64,000 bases of DNA from Aphanomyces cochlioides. Lineage: Eukaryota > Oomycota > Saprolegniomycetes > Saprolegniales > Verrucalvaceae. Shown here piece by piece: positions 32,661-44,340 of the stretch. The notes below the pieces were generated by a model. The model saw only the letters and a program-made list of their open reading frames with translations. It was not told the DNA's origin and did no database searches. Each line of letters begins with the position of its first letter. Position 1 is the first letter of the stretch. Position numbers and translations under genes: made by a program. The stretch is from the NCBI GenBank assembly GCA_019828595.1, contig JAHQRK010000003.1:3534001-3598000 (forward strand), given 5' to 3'.

Positions 32661-33549
32661 GGTTGAAAGTTTGGAAATGAGCTTCTGACAAAGTTGTGAG
32701 ACGCATATTAGAGCGTGGGTGCATGTGGCTGCAGAGGGAGTGGGCGCATGAGATGCACGTAAAATCCAGGAAATGATACACGACGACTAAATGCATCACA
32801 TGTTCCAAAATACAGGAATAATAAAATAAACTTTTTCATATTCAAAACTGCATATTTGAATAAAATCAACATTATATACTATGCTATATTTCGCAACTTT
32901 TGCCGTCGTCTTGTGCAGTTTGAAGTTGCGTCGACTGAAATTATACTTGATTTTTGTATACATTGGAAACTATGATGAATTTGACCACCACGTGGTTTTT
33001 CAGAAGCTCGACGACGATGCCAAGCAATTCCTAGCCGCACGATGAAGAACTGCGTCACGATCTTGACCTACCTGGCTCTTCATTTCTCTGGCTAGACAAG
33101 CAAAAAAGAAACGGCGCAAGGCGTGCTTTTCCACGCCGAAGGTGAAATTCAAACGCGAAAAACAACCCATGGACTAAAGTGTCTACTGGGACATGCGGCG
33201 GTGAAAACAATTTTCTTCGTCACCTAGTACGTCACCGGTGCGGGTTATGCCAGCCAAGACATAAACCCTCAAGACGACGACACTCCAGCTTCTGAAGATC
33301 TTTTTTTTTCGCCACGCCTTGCTTTGAAATGCATTTCAAATGGTCAGTTATCTACAGACCATTATCAGTCGCAATATGGTCGTGGAAAGCCCCTGTCTTT
33401 CCCCCAAGCTAGGCGCTGTCACTTTTTGCTAAAAACACTAGCGAGAAACGCATTGCAAAAGGCCCCCAGGAACAAGTTTAGCAAAACAATATGGTCTCTA
33501 GCACTGCCAAGCCCGCTGGCTATCCTCTGTAGAATCAGCCTTTAACTGG
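32661..33549. other. intergenic
   Basis: No gene recognised. A T run (TTTTTTTTT) at 33301. The plus frame at 33324-33545 lacks protein-like character. Confidence 0.35.
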
Positions 33550-34200
33550 AGGGGGGTTGTACATTGCAATACACCTTTGAACAGCATTGCAAACGCAATA
33601 GGTATACTTGCACGAGTACTCGACACGGTTAAGCCTTCCCCTGGGGGCTTTCCCCTGTAAAACTTGTCAAAGACAAGCCGAGGCGGGTACAATACACCTT
33701 TCAAATGTATTGCAGAGATTCTATGTTACGAGCTATCTACGAGGTTACCAACATCCCTGAGCTTTCCCCTCGTCAACTTGAGAACAAGGTCAGAGGTATG
33801 TTTGCATTGCAATACCCGACTGGAAAACCATTGCAATCGTATCAAAACATGGAGTTTCACGACATGATGACCACCTTCACACCATTGCAATAGCCCTTCA
33901 ATGCACGACAAAGGTCTCTTATGAGTACGTACTGCCTGTCTAGCTTGAGTTCTTCTCCCTTCGTCATGACATACCAAAGAAACCATTACTATTGCAATAC
34001 AGTCCCTTTTGCAACCTTTGCAATACTCTCCGTTGACAACCATTGCAAATCCTCGTGGAACCCATTGCAAAGTGTCGACCAATTCGCACCATCTCCCTTT
34101 CCCCTCAACAGAGAAAGCTCTGACTATTGCAATACTCTCTTGAAATGCATTGCAATAGTGTGGTCATTCAAGGTTCCCTGTAGCAATGGTGCAATACACA
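33550..34200. repeat. TTGCAATAC/CATTGCAA-rich tract
   Basis: At least twelve occurrences of TTGCAATAC, CATTGCAA or a one-base variant in about 650 bp (for example near 33567, 33587, 33806, 33828, 33883, 33989, 34018, 34042, 34064, 34128, 34147 and 34188), with irregular spacing of about 15-105 bp. ATTGCAAT is itself palindromic. Similar motifs recur at about 36520-36660. No coding gene recognised here. Confidence 0.5.
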
Positions 34201-34450
34201 CAAGCCCATATCCTTCCCCCTCTGTAGAGTTTGACCCGGTCCATTTCATTGCCGTCGCTTTCGCCTATGCGCTGCCAATCAAGCGCCGCTCGTTTCTTGT
34301 GGCAGTCGTGAGCTCTCCGCCGCATGGGAACAAGCCCGGCCACTTTCAATTTCAGACATAAATCATTATGTTTATAAGGCAGACTAGATAGTTTCCAATA
34401 TGATAAATACTAACGCGAGGAGATGTGCAGGTCGGTCGAGCAGTGAAATT

Positions 34451-35104
34451 CTAATCGGAGGCACGGCAGATCTTCTGGAAGATCGACAGACGGGAGAACC
34501 CAATGTCGTCCACGTCTTGATTGTCCAACGAGGGGGACAACGTTGCGCCCCCAGCTCCCCCCCTCGTCAAAGGAGTCGACAAGGATGGCGTGGCTTGGAC
34601 CACCGGCTTCAATTTCAATCCTGGTGCGCTCAGATCGATCGTGGTATCGAACAATCGACGGGGATTCACTCGGGCGGCGGCGTGATGGCGCGGCGCGGCT
34701 TTCATGTTTTCCTGGTCCTGCTCCGCTCGCGTCATGGGGAACTCGTCGTCGTCGTCGCTGGCATCTTCAGGGGACGAGCTGTCGTGGATAAAGCGGCAGC
34801 GAGAGCCGTACATGCACTTGCCAGAGGTGAGGAACGCCTTGCACTTGGTCGTTTTGTACTTTGGATGGCGCAAAACCCCGCGGAGTTCGTCATGGCCGTG
34901 GGCAAACTGGCATTTCGTGCCGTAGCGGCACGTGCCCGTCTCGGTGAAATGCTTGCAGAGCTCGGTCTTGTAGAGCGTGTTGCGAGCAGTCGTGGGGAGA
35001 CGGCCACAGTCGACAATGTCGCCGTTGGCGAGCACTTGCATGCGCTGCTGCTGCGCTTGCTGTTGCTGCTGGGACGAAGGCGACAAGACGACGACCGAGG
35101 TCAT
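34451..35104 (-). CDS. tandem CCCH zinc-finger protein (tristetraprolin/TIS11 type)
   Basis: 217 residues from the ATG at 35104; the open frame extends upstream to 35221, but that part is non-conserved. Two CX8CX5CX3H fingers: Cys50-Cys59-Cys65-His69 and Cys88-Cys97-Cys103-His107, separated by the canonical 18 residues and preceded by LYKTELC and KYKTTKC. This is the arrangement of TTP proteins that bind AU-rich elements and promote mRNA decay. The N-terminus has a Gln run ([10 protein letters not shown]); the C-terminus is acidic then Pro/Ser-rich. Likely a cytoplasmic post-transcriptional regulator. Confidence 0.85.
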   Translation of the reverse strand: MTSVVVLSPSSQQQQQAQQQRMQVLANGDIVDCGRLPTTARNTLYKTELCKHFTETGTCRYGTKCQFAHGHDELRGVLRHPKYKTTKCKAFLTSGKCMYGSRCRFIHDSSSPEDASDDDDEFPMTRAEQDQENMKAAPRHHAAARVNPRRLFDTTIDLSAPGLKLKPVVQATPSLSTPLTRGGAGGATLSPSLDNQDVDDIGFSRLSIFQKICRASD

Positions 35105-35111
35105 TTGCGGT

Positions 35112-35624
35112 CTATAATAAAATATGAAAACTGCCACTCGAGAAGGGGGAAAGCAGCTCGCTCGAAGCCGAGAATAGCACATGGAAACCCCCTCTAAAGG
35201 CTTGCAGGTTGTGCCAATCAAGGGAGAGGAGTTTCACGACACGCAAATTTAGCCAGAGCTTCTCCCACGCTGTGGTGATACCAAACCAATCGCCCGCGAC
35301 TGCAGCGTCTCTACAACGTTTTCTCCCGTTGGGAGCTCTTCCATCTGCTAGGACGACTTCAACAAGAGTGTAGAAGACAAGAGGGGTCGGCTCGTCTTCT
35401 CGTTGCGTGGAAAGCACGCTCGAAATGCTATCGAGGCGACGTTTGTATGCGATGCCCCCAATCGAAACCAAGGGGAAGGAGGGGGACAAGGGGGGATAGC
35501 CCTTGTATTTCCCGTCAAGCCTGTGAAAGACGGCGTGGAATCTGCTCAAGATGGCTGCAGCCTCTCCCCTTCTTCGCTGACTGCTGAGCTCTCTCTCTCT
35601 CTGCCACATAAGATGACTCAACAT
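35112..35624 (-). CDS. hypothetical protein, possibly F-box-like
   Basis: ATG at 35624, 170 codons. The sequence [20 protein letters not shown] followed by WLNLR resembles the end of an F-box (CxxWxxxxxxxxLWxxL), and [15 protein letters not shown] could be an earlier part, with a possible intron between. The stop lies 8 bp upstream of the CCCH start, so it may share a transcript or have further unrecognised exons. Low confidence. Confidence 0.3.
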   Translation of the reverse strand: MLSHLMWQRERELSSQRRRGEAAAILSRFHAVFHRLDGKYKGYPPLSPSFPLVSIGGIAYKRRLDSISSVLSTQREDEPTPLVFYTLVEVVLADGRAPNGRKRCRDAAVAGDWFGITTAWEKLWLNLRVVKLLSLDWHNLQAFRGGFHVLFSASSELLSPFSSGSFHILL

Positions 35625-35636
35625 AAATCGTGACAA

Positions 35637-36060
35637 ACCCTGTAGTTGTTGTCATTGCAACCCCTACACCCCCGAGGGACCATGAAACCCCCAGAGTTTG
35701 CCGTCCAAGGGTGTCTGCCGTCTTTCCTGGCAAAATGCCGTGGAGCGCATGGATACGAGGGCTATTGTCTTCCTTGTCGCCCCCCCCCCCCGACCGAGTA
35801 GATCGTAAACCCCGCGCTGCCTCCTCACGGAGCAGTTCATGTCAACTTGTCGCACATTGAGGTCCTGAAGTTCGTTGACTTTCTTTCGCCAGACATGATA
35901 GAAGTGTTCCCCATCTACGCTGGACTGGAATAGGAGGGAACGGCTGCGGGCAAGACGTGTAGATTACACAAATTACTTCTGAAAGACGAGAAAACTGCCA
36001 GCTCACGCCTTCGAGGGCTAGAACGACCACTTGGCCTTCTTAGCGTTTTAATCTACGGCA
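35637..36060. other. intergenic between F-box-like frame and HEAT gene
   Basis: Contains CAACCCCTACACCCCC at about 35656, a relative of the TAACCCCTGCACCCC motif, and a C run at 35781. No gene recognised. Confidence 0.35.
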
Positions 36061-36079
36061 ACGAAGAGCTTAAAAGTGG

Positions 36080-39040
36080 GTGAAAGAGCGTTGTTACTCT
36101 TGCAGACGCTGGCGTTCGTCGGCTGTAGACGTCGCCAGGACCAGATCAGACGGTCGTTGGTTCGTTGTCGTCGACGGTGCGTCGAACTGTCGCCAGAAAT
36201 CCTTGAGGCATTTGAGTTTCGCATCGGCGGAGGCTGAAGAGCTGCTTGTCGATGGAGCTGCGTCCCATTCATCCCACAGAGTGGCCTAGAAAATGCCAAC
36301 GTGAAGCGCATATTGGCAACGGGCAGAGCGTACTTTGGCGCTGGTCGTTGGGTCGGCGGCAGTTAACTGATGGACATTTCAAATAGGTGAAATTAAAATC
36401 CAAGTACCGCTGGCTGTAACAACAGGCGAAGAATCGTTTGAACGTCGTCGGGCGAACTCGTCGAGCAGACGAGCGAGAGAAAGTACAAGAGCTAGAGATG
36501 ACGTGGCAGCTTGTGAGCGCTGCAATACACCATTGCAATACCTTTGCAAACAATCGAAGGGGGACTTTGGGGTCTATGAGGCGTGGCTTGACTGCGTCGA
36601 GGATCGCATCCACTTTGCAATCGAGTCGAGACTACAATACAATAGTATTGCAATGCGCCTGGAAACTTACGTAGATGGCCAGGCGAATCAAAGTATCAAC
36701 GACGAGACAGCGAGCTTCCTGCGACTCGACGACGATCCACCGGAGCTACAAGAGCATCAGCGACGTCAAGGTGCTCGGGGCGTACGCTGTCGTCTGCTTT
36801 GAGCCAGGAAAGCGCTATTAAGGCCAGTTTTGTAGCGTGGGCAGCGTCTAAATCCAGCGCAGCGAGGCCTGGCAAATACCGCACAACGATCGAACTATTT
36901 GGTTGCCTTTCAGCGGGGGGGACGAGGGGGAACTGGGGGGATTTACCTCATGGAGCGATCGACGGCAGCTTGCTGTGTATGGAGCGCCCAAAACACTTGA
37001 AAGACAGCGTCGAGAAGCTGGGGATGCTGCTGGAGCTCAAGAAGAAGGAGGAAACCGACTTCGACGTAGGTCATGCCGAGTGTTTTCTCCACAGGCGGCG
37101 AACAATCCACGTCCAGAAGCGCTAAGTCATCTATCAAGAAGGGGCATCAACAGGGAAATCTACCTGGAATCACCGCCTCCATGTTGTTTTTCCCCGTTGC
37201 AATGGTATTTCCAAGGGGGAGCTGCTGAAGTCTGGGCTGATCAATGCTAATCTACAATAAAACCCGTCAGCGACTCCAGCGCCGGCAAAACTGCGCTACG
37301 TCTTTCAGGAATCGCGCATGAAGGATGAGCGATTTGACAGCTTGGCAGAGAAATATCGGCGCGATTGTATCCTTTTGCGACGCTAGCCATGCTGGAAAGA
37401 GTCGAGCGGGCGCTTTGTCTTGCTGGGGGAGCCACAGACTGAGGCGCAAAAGCCCTGGAAGCGCTTGACTTGCCATGCGTTTGAGCTCGAAAGAACAAGT
37501 TCTTAGGGGGGGGTTAAGGGGTGAGCTTACTTCGTACTGGGGGGATTGAAAACACTCATAAGTATGGCTTAGGAAAGCTCGCCAAGCTTGGGCAAACCGC
37601 GTCGGATTGACGTTGTCGAGGATAGAATGCGGGGGAGACTGCAATGTCTCTTTGGGGGATTCATTTTCCACCAGCCACGTCGCGAGGGGGGCCATTTCCC
37701 AAGCGTAGAGATGCTTATACTCTGTGAAATCGTCCACGCTACGAGGGGGAACTATCACCGCGATGGTTTTGCAGCTAGGAGGCGTACGTTTGGGCATACG
37801 TTTGGAAGCTCCGCGTTGGTTTTGGAGCTTGCAGTAGATTTGGAGAAATGAACGCCAAACGATTCGATCCAACGACTTGAACAACGGATTCAATGGCCAT
37901 GAGACGGCCTTCCATCCGCTGCCAGAAGAAATCTCGCTGGCTAACATCACGATGCGCAACACACGGAAGCGCGAGCGAGTCGCAGATACTTTCCAGGAGG
38001 AAAATCGCCTCCTTTTGGGTCGAACTGAGCTCTGCAAAGGCGCAAATCAAGCCTACATGCCATGGAAATCCACGGGGAACATCGGTGAAGTACCAGCGCT
38101 TTTCTGTCGCACCGTCGACGCGACGTGCATGACGTATTTCTCACATGTGGGAAAGACAATTTGCCAATGCTTGACGAGGAAATTGAGCGGCATGTGACGG
38201 ACTAATTGCGCCGCGACGTCCAGCAATCCTATGGAAGAATTTCAAAGTCAATCCCATGGAACCCCCCAGCTTGAATATTACCTTCAGCATGGGCAGCGGG
38301 TAAAACTTCATGGGGGGAATACAAATTGAGCTTGCTAATCACCTCTTGAAACGTTGTAATCTACGCAGACAACGCTTATATCCAAGGGAACACACTGGGG
38401 GAGGCTCAGGATACGACGTACTTGAGTGAATGGATCGCTCAGCGCGACGTGTTGGATCAGCGCCGCGGTCGCCGTCTCCCGAACGCTCAATTGTTGATGC
38501 TGCATCGCTTGATAGACCGCCTAGAACGCGGTCAAGAGGACAGCGAAGTTGAGCTACAGACGGGTTTCAGGTCGCAGAGAAGTGCCGAAGGAAGGTAGGG
38601 CATATAGCGACTGCCGACTTGGAATCCCCCCGTCGAGGTCGACTGCTTTTTAAACTGCGTCAAGATAGCTGCCATGGCTTCAAACGCGCCTTCCTGTGCT
38701 TTCCAGTCGCTTGGCTCTTCGGAATTCTTACAAACAGCGAGCAGGTCTTGGATAAGAGCTTCAATGTGAGGCCAAGCTAGCTGCGCCATCTCTTTTTGGA
38801 GCCACTTGGCGGTCTCCCGGCGAATTTGCGACCAAACATCCGTCGCCAGGACGTGAATGCATCCGACAACCAATGGCGTGGATAAATCGGGCAGTAGCAA
38901 GCTAGAGAGAGCAGTGCGAGCCATATCAAGGCGGCGCGTGGCGTCTTCCGTGTCTTGAATCTTGTCCAGAAGGCGAGCCAAGTCGTCTTCAGTTGAAATA
39001 ACCACAGCTTCCTCTTTGTTTCTATGCAATTCACCCGTGA
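36080..39040 (-). CDS. long multi-exon HEAT/ARM-like repeat protein
   Basis: A chain of minus-strand exons. The largest first part (38532 to about 39040) begins near DLARLLDKIQDTEDATRR and has helical pairs such as LSTPLVVGCIHVLATDVWSQ and AWPHIEALIQDLLAVCKNSE, typical of HEAT/ARM solenoids. Further exons contain AMQHQQLSVRETATAALIQH (about 38420-38510), ITTFQEVISKLNLYS (about 38300-38360), LLDVAAQLVRHMPLNFLVKH (about 38150-38225), CDSLALPCVAHRDV (about 37920-38000), TRFAQAWRAFLSHTYECFQS (about 37550-37610), VEVGFLLLLELQQHPQLLDA (about 37000-37075) and AKLKCLKDFWRQFDAPS (about 36160-36220). No ATG in frame was found at the 5' end, so a first exon may be missing. Introns carry long C tracts on the coding strand. 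Family and role not identified. Confidence 0.5.
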
Positions 39041-39371
39041 ATGCCGTGAATTCAAGGAGAAGACGTCAATTACAACGAGTCCAGACGGCTGGAAGGGTCT
39101 TGGACTAACGGCAGTGGCTTGGCTGGCACGCTTGGCATCGCGTCAGAACGGCTGGATCGACGTTGTAACTGTTGTAACTGTTGCAACTTTTGAAACCGAA
39201 AGGACAGAACTACACTAAATAGCCCGTCCAGCCTCGAAATTCTACGCACGCCAACGTGTTTTCCATTTCTTTTTCCACCAAAACAAGTGCACTGTCCAAG
39301 CTAGAGACGCTGGGCTGTCAAATGAGCGACAAGGTAGAGACCTTGGGGCATTTTTCAAATTGACGGACTGC

Positions 39372-40349
39372 ATGGCACCCCCCACAACTCCTGCCATCGA
39401 CGACGAATCGCTCCATGGACTTGTAACTCGGTTGAATGCAAATGCAGTCGAGACGCTCCATGCCGTGGATGCGAAATTACAGCAATGGAAGGAGAAAGAA
39501 ACAGCGTGGAAAGCTCTGGAGGAGCGGATTCAAGCCAATATCGACGCTGCATCGAATTTAGTCACGCTCAATGTCGGAGGAAGACGCTTCACAACGTCAA
39601 AAGAGACGCTGCTCCGAGTCGAAGGCAGTTATTTCCACGCGTTGCTTGGATGCGGCCATTGGCGTCCTGAAGGACCTGAAGATGCGTTCTTCCTTGACTT
39701 GGATCCTGTGGCGTTTGATCGAATTATGGTCTTTTTACGGCAGGGCGAGCTTATCCTCGATGGACTCTGTGACTGGGAACGCCGTCAAGTCTACTCAGCC
39801 ATGGACTATTTGAAGCTCACGACTATGATTGAAGCGGCTCAAGCTCCCCCAGCGTGGTCTTGGAATCCCCTCTTGACTGCCACGGGGCTTGGACTTGGCC
39901 AGGACGATCTACAGCTCCACGCATCGCAGTTGGGAGGCGGATGGAAGGCCGCCCTTGGGTCCAAAGCTGTCGCGTCATTTACCCTCAAGCTGGACGAATT
40001 CGACGTTGAAAAATGCGTCATTGCGGTTGGGTTTGCCCCTCGACGGGGTTTTGAAATCCGCGGAAGATTCCTTGACACGTGTGGCTATTACTGGGTCCTT
40101 CCTCGTGGCATATTATGGGGCCAAGACGGAACGCGGAACAAAATGTATGGAGGGGGAAGCAGCGGGGGGCGGCACTCGGTTGAAAATTACGAAGGCATGG
40201 AAGTCTCCTGTAGATATTCTGATGGAGACATTGGGTTTTCCATCAACGGCGTCGAGTTTGGCGCGGCTTTTCATGTGGATTTACCGAATGTCGAGCTGTA
40301 TCCAGTCGTTCGTTTGCTCGGTAGAGCTGTTATCTCCATTGTCGCCTAA
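39372..40349 (+). CDS. BTB (T1/KCTD-type) and SPRY-domain protein
   Basis: 325 residues from the ATG at 39372. A coiled-coil-like N-terminus (LQQWKEKETAWKALEERIQA) precedes a potassium-channel-tetramerisation type BTB (VTLNVGGRRFTTSKETLLR, then FFLDLDPVAFDRIMVFLRQG, residues about 62-155). The C-terminal half is SPRY/B30.2-like (RGFEIRGRFLDTCGYYWVLP ... VSCRYSDGDIGFSINGVEFG ... ELYPVVRLLG). KCTD proteins form oligomers and often recruit Cullin-3; SPRY supplies substrate recognition, so a ubiquitin-ligase adaptor is plausible (inference). GGCATTTTTCAAATTG just upstream resembles the oomycete initiator. Single exon. Confidence 0.8.
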   Translation: MAPPTTPAIDDESLHGLVTRLNANAVETLHAVDAKLQQWKEKETAWKALEERIQANIDAASNLVTLNVGGRRFTTSKETLLRVEGSYFHALLGCGHWRPEGPEDAFFLDLDPVAFDRIMVFLRQGELILDGLCDWERRQVYSAMDYLKLTTMIEAAQAPPAWSWNPLLTATGLGLGQDDLQLHASQLGGGWKAALGSKAVASFTLKLDEFDVEKCVIAVGFAPRRGFEIRGRFLDTCGYYWVLPRGILWGQDGTRNKMYGGGSSGGRHSVENYEGMEVSCRYSDGDIGFSINGVEFGAAFHVDLPNVELYPVVRLLGRAVISIVA

Positions 40350-40687
40350 GTTTTATTTCGATTACGCCTGTATCTATCCAATAATAGCAGTTATGTACCG
40401 AAAATACACAGTAGTTTATGCTCTACGAGCAGATCAAAAGTAATAATCTTTGTTCTGAATCTAGAATTTAATAATCAGGTGTCTGCAATCGCCATTCAAT
40501 AATTATTTGTTTTAGTCCTGTATCTACCGATAAATGCATTGTATATTATCGCATGCATTTTATTTTGGAGAATTTGTATAATTAGTATTGTAATGTATTT
40601 ATTGTTTAGTCAAGATTTATTATTGACTTAGATACAGAGGAAAGATAAATACGTTGTACAAGACTTCACTGCACATTCCATTTACAC
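40350..40687. other. AT-rich intergenic region between convergent genes
   Basis: 3' regions of the BTB-SPRY gene and of the membrane-protein gene. Several AATAAT/ATTTATTG stretches. Nothing else seen. Confidence 0.4.
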
Positions 40688-41512
40688 TTAGATTTCAACT
40701 TCGTCGCCTGGTTGAAAACTTTCTCGCGACGACGTGGTGGAAAACGTCGACGGCCTCTCGTCCCCAGCGTAGTCCCTCGTGGTGCGAAAGCGCATGAATT
40801 CCGTGTTGAGGATATCGCCATCGGAACCAAAGGAGCGAACACTGCCGCCTTCAGAAAGCAGGGGCGTCGGCAGTTCGACCAAGGGGGTTTTCAAACTCCA
40901 AACTGTTCTCGGTACGTCTAAGTGCACAGGCTGGGGTTGATTTTTGTCGAACGGAACTGTCGAGTGAGCTAAGCGCCGCCGCCGTCGTTGATCAATGACG
41001 ACAAAGCTCACAAGCGCGACAATGGCTGCGCAGATGATCACACCGCCGATAATATATGGCACTACATCGTTCACGACAGTATCTACTCGACATTGTCAGC
41101 ATAAAGGCAAGGTGAGAGCTTTGATCGTACTGGATGAGCTAGACGCTGTTGAATTTGGTGTAAGTCCTGCAGTTGGTTCGTCGAGGCCTAAGACGCAGCG
41201 TAAGTTGCAAAACCAATGGGGAGATTTACCGCAATCTGCAATGAACGACGCATTCTTCAGCTCGTTTGGACAGCTTCCATTGACTTGATTGAGGCAGACG
41301 ATGGCATTGCCGTTGGTAGCAGCAAATAGACAGGGAGGACATGCCACGGAAGATCGATTGCACTGGACGCCAGTGAGGGTAGTGCAAACTGAAAATGTCG
41401 ACGCGCTGCAATAGGGCGACGCTGCTGACGCCGTAGCGTGGGCAAACGACGCTCCCAAGGCCAAGGTCATGGCCGTCCTGTGTGCAGCCAACGCCACAGT
41501 TCTCGTGGGCAT
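40688..41512 (-). CDS. single-pass membrane protein with Cys-rich ectodomain, two exons
   Basis: Exons 41512-41131 and 41082-40688 with a 48-bp intron (GTACGATC...GAGTAG); the joined length is 777 nt (258 residues). A signal peptide (TAMTLALGASFAHATASA) is followed by a short ectodomain with about ten cysteines (PYCSASTFSVCTTL, VACPPCLFAATNGNAIVCLN, KSPHWFCNLRCVLG) and a Ser-rich stalk. A transmembrane helix (VVPYIIGGVIICAAIVALVS) comes next. The cytosolic tail starts with RRRRR and is Ser/Thr-rich. The layout is that of a small cell-surface protein or receptor. Family not recognised; related to the Cys-rich oomycete surface proteins only by architecture. Confidence 0.7.
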
Positions 41513-42664
41513 GATGCCAAGTTATGATTTGGTCGTTGTGTCGCACCCTTACTGCAAAAGACAACACCAGACTAAATAGTGCACATAACTAATTGAGTCT
41601 CAATAAATACTCTATTTTGTACGTTTAACCATCCGTGTAAATACTCTATAAAATGATACTATGTATTATTTATTACACATATTCATTTATAAAGTTTCAT
41701 CTCTGTATCAAAGCTCTTGTTTTTGACAATTAATACGTATTTTGTATAGATATTAATAATATATTAATTTTAACAGTTTATATATATTTCTCTCAATATT
41801 ATTCCTGTCTGTTCCGCATTTTGATGTATACAGATGAAAACAACGATTGAATACATGAAAAGATATTCAAGAGCTTATGATTTCAAGTTTAACCTTTGAA
41901 GCAGTGTCTATGAAACCCTCGCCATATTTCAGTATTCGAATATTCCTTTTTTGAAACTATTTTAAGAAATACACTTGAAGTTTGTATTGCATGGATATTC
42001 AACATTCAAAAAATAGAATTTTAGAGATTTGGCAAAGTGCAATGTCGGTCAAATTGGTCGCCTGTGGCGAGAAATGTTGTCGCGGATGTAACTTTGTAAC
42101 GGGAATCATCCAGCACGCCATTTGGAATGGCGGAATCGCCAGACCATGTTCTTTGTATGTGACGGCGCATGCGAAGATCCATGTGGTGGGCAAAGTGCAC
42201 TACTGGACGAACTGGATGTCCTCTCGATGGCCAGCAACGGGAAAAGATCTCCAAGGGCAACAATCGAGTCGACAACTCATGGAGAATATATTGAAATGAC
42301 ACCCACATGGCTTTGACGACTAGTATACTGTACGAGATAACAAGGCTCGGAACGTTCTTTTGGCTGCTAGACTACTACGGTAGATGCTCTCTCTGAACAT
42401 TCCGAAGTGAATCTGTTCTTAGCTTGATGGAGAGCAAGAGATTTGTCGACGCTCGCTTCCCCACCGCTCCATGATCTCCCCAGATGAATCTTACGAATTC
42501 GACCAGAGTTGACGGTTTGACGTGATTTACAGATCAACCCAGAGGATAGATGGAGCCACTTGGCATGGTGCCCCCCCCCTCATTCTCATCGTAGTGGGCG
42601 ATATCTAGCTAAAATTGCAGCATGGCCACACAGAGGAAGATGCTATGGAAAGTATTCCATCCGT
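41513..42664. other. intergenic, AT-rich left half
   Basis: 41580-42000 is strongly AT-rich. 42000-42660 has moderate GC and a few accidental frames. No gene supported. Confidence 0.4.
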
Positions 42665-42729
42665 CTCTCTCGCTCAATATGAACGACATTGACGGCCTCG
42701 TGGCGAAAGATGCGATCCTTGGCGGTCGA

Positions 42730-43079
42730 AATCAAGGAATGTACGCTCGTTGGACCGCGTGGAAGCAGGTGTTGAAGGCAAGACGTGGTGGATTGGCGAT
42801 AAGTTGACTGACGTACGCACTCTTTCTACTAAGTTGTGGAATTCTTCGTTTTGGTGATGCCCATTGTGGTCATTTTCAAGCGCCATTTCAAGTAAGTCGA
42901 TTGCAGCCAACTACAGTACCAAATGTAAGCTTTGCTCGTTTTCCGTCGACTCTTGTCGAGTTTGTCTCCAACACATTCGTCGAATCGATCAATTGCCAGG
43001 CGTAGCTGAGACTGCGAATGACACTCATATCAACATCGCTCTCCTCCTCACTCTTGTTGATCGTCCATGGCTGACGTAA
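42730..43079 (+). pseudogene. decayed GST (hydroquinone reductase-type) copy 1
   Basis: Only the 3' half is recognisable. Around 42739-42815 the bases align with the [20 protein letters not shown] exon end of copies 2 and 3, but with a frameshift. Around 42860-42925 lies the equivalent of the [18 protein letters not shown] exon, and around 42960-43045 that of the [18 protein letters not shown] exon. The introns keep their places. No N-terminal exon is visible. Confidence 0.6.
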
Positions 43080-43428
43080 ACTTTACAACAAATGACTCGT
43101 CGCGGCATGAGAGCAACGGGAAAAGCTTCAAAAAGTCGACGACTGACCCCTCGAGCGTCTTGGCACGATATCAAAGTGACAAGGTGGATTCAAGGTGAGG
43201 CTTTAAAACTGACGTCCGAGGCATCGAAATTTGATGACAAGGTCGACATCTCCACCATGTTTGCCATTGTTGCTGCCTTGGATGGACATAAATCGCGCAA
43301 TCGATCGCACGCTTAGCGACGTGAATGTTGTGATTACGTCCTCTCGGTCAGCAAACCCACTTAACGTACTAATCTTTCAACCAGACAGGGTAATTCTAAA
43401 CTTTTCGATCATATTTCAATCTCCAAGA

Positions 43429-44340
43429 TGAGCTCTACGCGGGTCGTGCCCATCTGCAACTTTACCAACAAGGCAACGACTAAATTCAATCGTCCAGTGT
43501 CGTCCTTCCGCGACTGGATTGGATCTGAGCGATTTCCCCCCGAGAAGAACCGCTACCATCCTCAGCGAGATTTATCGCAAGGCCGAACCAAACTACGTCG
43601 GACGCTTCACCGTGCCAGTCTTGTGGGATACCAAGCTCCACACGATTGTCAACGAGTCGAGCGAAATCATCCGCATGCTCAACAAGGAATTCAATCAATG
43701 GTCGAGCCATCCTGCATTGGATTTGTATCCTGAAGAGCTCGCGCCAGCGATTGATCAACGAATGGATCTACAACGATATCAACAACGGCGTGTACAAATC
43801 TGGCTTTGCGACCAAGCAAGAAGCGTACGAGAAGAAGGTGTACGCTCTTTTCAATGCGTTGGACCGCGTGGAAGCGCTGTTAGAAGGCAAGACGTGGTTG
43901 ATTGGCGACAAGTTGACCGAGGTACGCTCTTTTGACTCTATCTACTGAGGCTAAGCTGAAGTTGTAGGCGGATGTGCGCTTGTTTCCAACGATTCTTCGC
44001 TGTGATCCCGCCTACCATGGCCATTCAAGTGCAATTTGAAGTCAATTTCAGCCAACTACCCAAATGTAAGCCTGGGAGGTGTGGCTTAAAAGCTGATGGA
44101 CGACTGCAGTTGCTGAAACACGCGCGTCGAATCTATCAACTCCCCGGCGTGGCTGACACTTTGGATTACAAGCACATCAAGGTAGCCCCCCCCCTTGGTC
44201 GAAATTGCAGTCGTTTCAATGTGGCCTAGGGCTGTTATTATGGCGGTCTAGTCAATCTCAACCCGTCAGGAATCATCCCAGTGTCAAACGGCCCCGATCT
44301 CGCAAATCCCAAAGTTGAGAGGGATGTTTTTAGCCCTTAA
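43429..44340 (+). pseudogene. GST (hydroquinone reductase-type) copy 2, active-site deletion
   Basis: The ATG at 43429 starts a frame with [20 protein letters not shown]. The sequence then jumps directly to the equivalent of RDIYFKAEP in copy 3. About 175 bases, including the CPWAH active-site motif, are missing and the frame is shifted. The rest follows copy 3: [28 protein letters not shown], then exons at about 43967-44064, 44109-44180 and a last exon ending at the TAA at 44338-44340. It would lack the catalytic cysteine. Confidence 0.75.

Noticed and set aside
33550..34200. CRISPR-like array
   Set aside because: The repeated word is short and spacing is irregular; the DNA is eukaryotic.
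34400..35197. 265-codon plus frame opposite the CCCH gene
   Set aside because: Antisense shadow; the minus strand has two complete zinc fingers.
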